NCBI GenBank assembly: GCA_031370485.1
Contig: JANMQK010000051.1
Span: 1 to 6,176 of the forward strand
From: JANMQK01 sp031370485
GTDB lineage: Bacteria > Acidobacteriota > Polarisedimenticolia > Gp22-AA2
Length of the DNA stretch: 6,176 nt
Direction of reading: 5' to 3'
Shown here: piece after piece, positions 5,720-6,176 of the stretch
How the letters are laid out: each line of letters starts with the position of its first letter
Numbering within the stretch: the stretch's first letter is position 1
Position numbers and translations under genes: made by a program
The notes under the pieces: generated by a model
What the model saw: only the letters and a program-made list of their open reading frames with translations
What the model was told of the DNA's origin: nothing
Databases searched by the model: none

Positions 5720-6176
5720 GCGGCCGCCGGGGGATGGCGGCGGGCGTGGCGGCGCTTCTGGCGGCTGCGGCGCTCGCCTGGTGGATGGGGCGGCCGGAGC
5801 GACCCCCGGCGCCCGACCCGACGCCGCTCGACGCCTCGGGAGAGCGCTCCCTCGGGACGCTCCGTGCCCGCGCACGGGCCCTCGAGAGCAGGACCGCCGC
5901 TCTGCGGCCCGGCAGGACCTACGTCGTAATCGACACCGGGCGCAACCTCCTGACATTGTTCCAGAACGGCAAGGAGATTCTGAAGGCGACCTGTTCCACC
6001 GGGAGCGGCCGCGCCCTGGCGGACCCGGTGCGACGCAGGAAATGGGTCTTTGACACCCCGAGAGGGGAGTTCGTCATCCTCAAGAAATATCCGAATCCCG
6101 TCTGGATCAAGCCGGACTGGGCGTTCCTGGAGGTGGGCGAGCCGATCCCGGGAAGACTCGCCGAGCGGCTCGCGCC
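5716..6176 (+). CDS. Second L,D-transpeptidase (YkuD family), N-terminal part (cut by the right edge)
   Basis: The first 153 codons of an open frame continuing past the window. A short Arg-rich start (VSGRRG) precedes a hydrophobic segment (about residues 8-24, ending AWWMG) without a lipobox Cys, so it is a signal anchor or signal peptide. A Pro-rich linker (27-37) and a short Arg-rich helix follow. The YkuD domain begins near residue 68: YVVIDTGRNLLTLFQNGK, then STGSG, then TPRGEF and NPVWIKPDWAFLEVGEPIP, an arrangement typical of periplasmic L,D-transpeptidases. The catalytic His and Cys lie beyond the edge, so activity cannot be judged. The GTG at 5716 overlaps the previous stop as GTGA, pointing to translational coupling; an in-frame ATG at 5734 is an alternative that would drop the positive residues before the membrane segment. 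It differs clearly from the preceding YkuD gene (short N-terminus, different insert around the TPxG loop), so it does not look like a recent duplicate. Confidence 0.88.
   Translation, partial: MSGRRGMAAGVAALLAAAALAWWMGRPERPPAPDPTPLDASGERSLGTLRARARALESRTAALRPGRTYVVIDTGRNLLTLFQNGKEILKATCSTGSGRALADPVRRRKWVFDTPRGEFVILKKYPNPVWIKPDWAFLEVGEPIPGRLAERLA

Noticed and set aside
4859..5956. 365-codon open frame on the minus strand antisense to the transpeptidase genes
   Set aside because: It is a shadow of the YkuD gene, whose catalytic motif is clear on the other strand. Composition is Arg/Ala/Pro-rich with no recognisable domain.

Overview
The window comes from a high-GC bacterium with two membranes. 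Evidence for an outer membrane is a complete RND-type metal efflux set (outer-membrane channel, periplasmic adaptor, inner-membrane pump) and two lipoproteins with OM-type sorting residues. Coding density is high, junctions are short or overlapping, and GC-rich shadow frames are abundant. This would fit an Acidobacteriota, Myxococcota or similar soil/sediment lineage, but no marker gene in the window settles the phylum, so this is a weak inference. I see no RNA gene, insertion sequence, CRISPR array or attachment site.

Left half, minus strand (3629 down to 1): a copper/silver efflux operon in the order small Cys-rich exported protein, cusC-like channel, cusB-like adaptor, cusA-like pump. The pump runs off the left edge. 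cusC and cusB overlap by 17 nt, and cusB and cusA overlap as ATGA, so the three are very likely co-transcribed and translationally coupled. The leading 122-aa protein has a signal peptide and two CC pairs. Its start codon lies where transcription from a consensus TATAAT should begin, so its mRNA may be leaderless. A perfect 10-bp inverted repeat covers the -35 region and is a candidate operator.

Middle, 3630-3902: a 273-bp divergent intergenic region. It holds the cus-side promoter and dyad, several copies of CCGGGGG, an extended -10 candidate for the plus-strand genes, and a 9-bp-stem hairpin in the presumed leader of the lipoprotein gene.

Right half, plus strand (3903 to the right edge): a cell-envelope module. 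First is a 201-aa Ala/Lys-rich helical lipoprotein ending in Met-Arg-Lys. After a perfect 15-bp hairpin comes a 377-aa lipoprotein carrying a YkuD L,D-transpeptidase domain. A second L,D-transpeptidase follows, overlapping it as GTGA and cut by the right edge. The helical part of the first transpeptidase lines up collinearly with the stand-alone lipoprotein from the lipobox onward. The most interesting hypothesis here is that the helical lipoprotein is a large Braun-lipoprotein-like tether, attached through its C-terminal lysine to peptidoglycan by one of the neighbouring transpeptidases. This is inference from gene order, the shared domain and the C-terminus; nothing in the sequence proves it.
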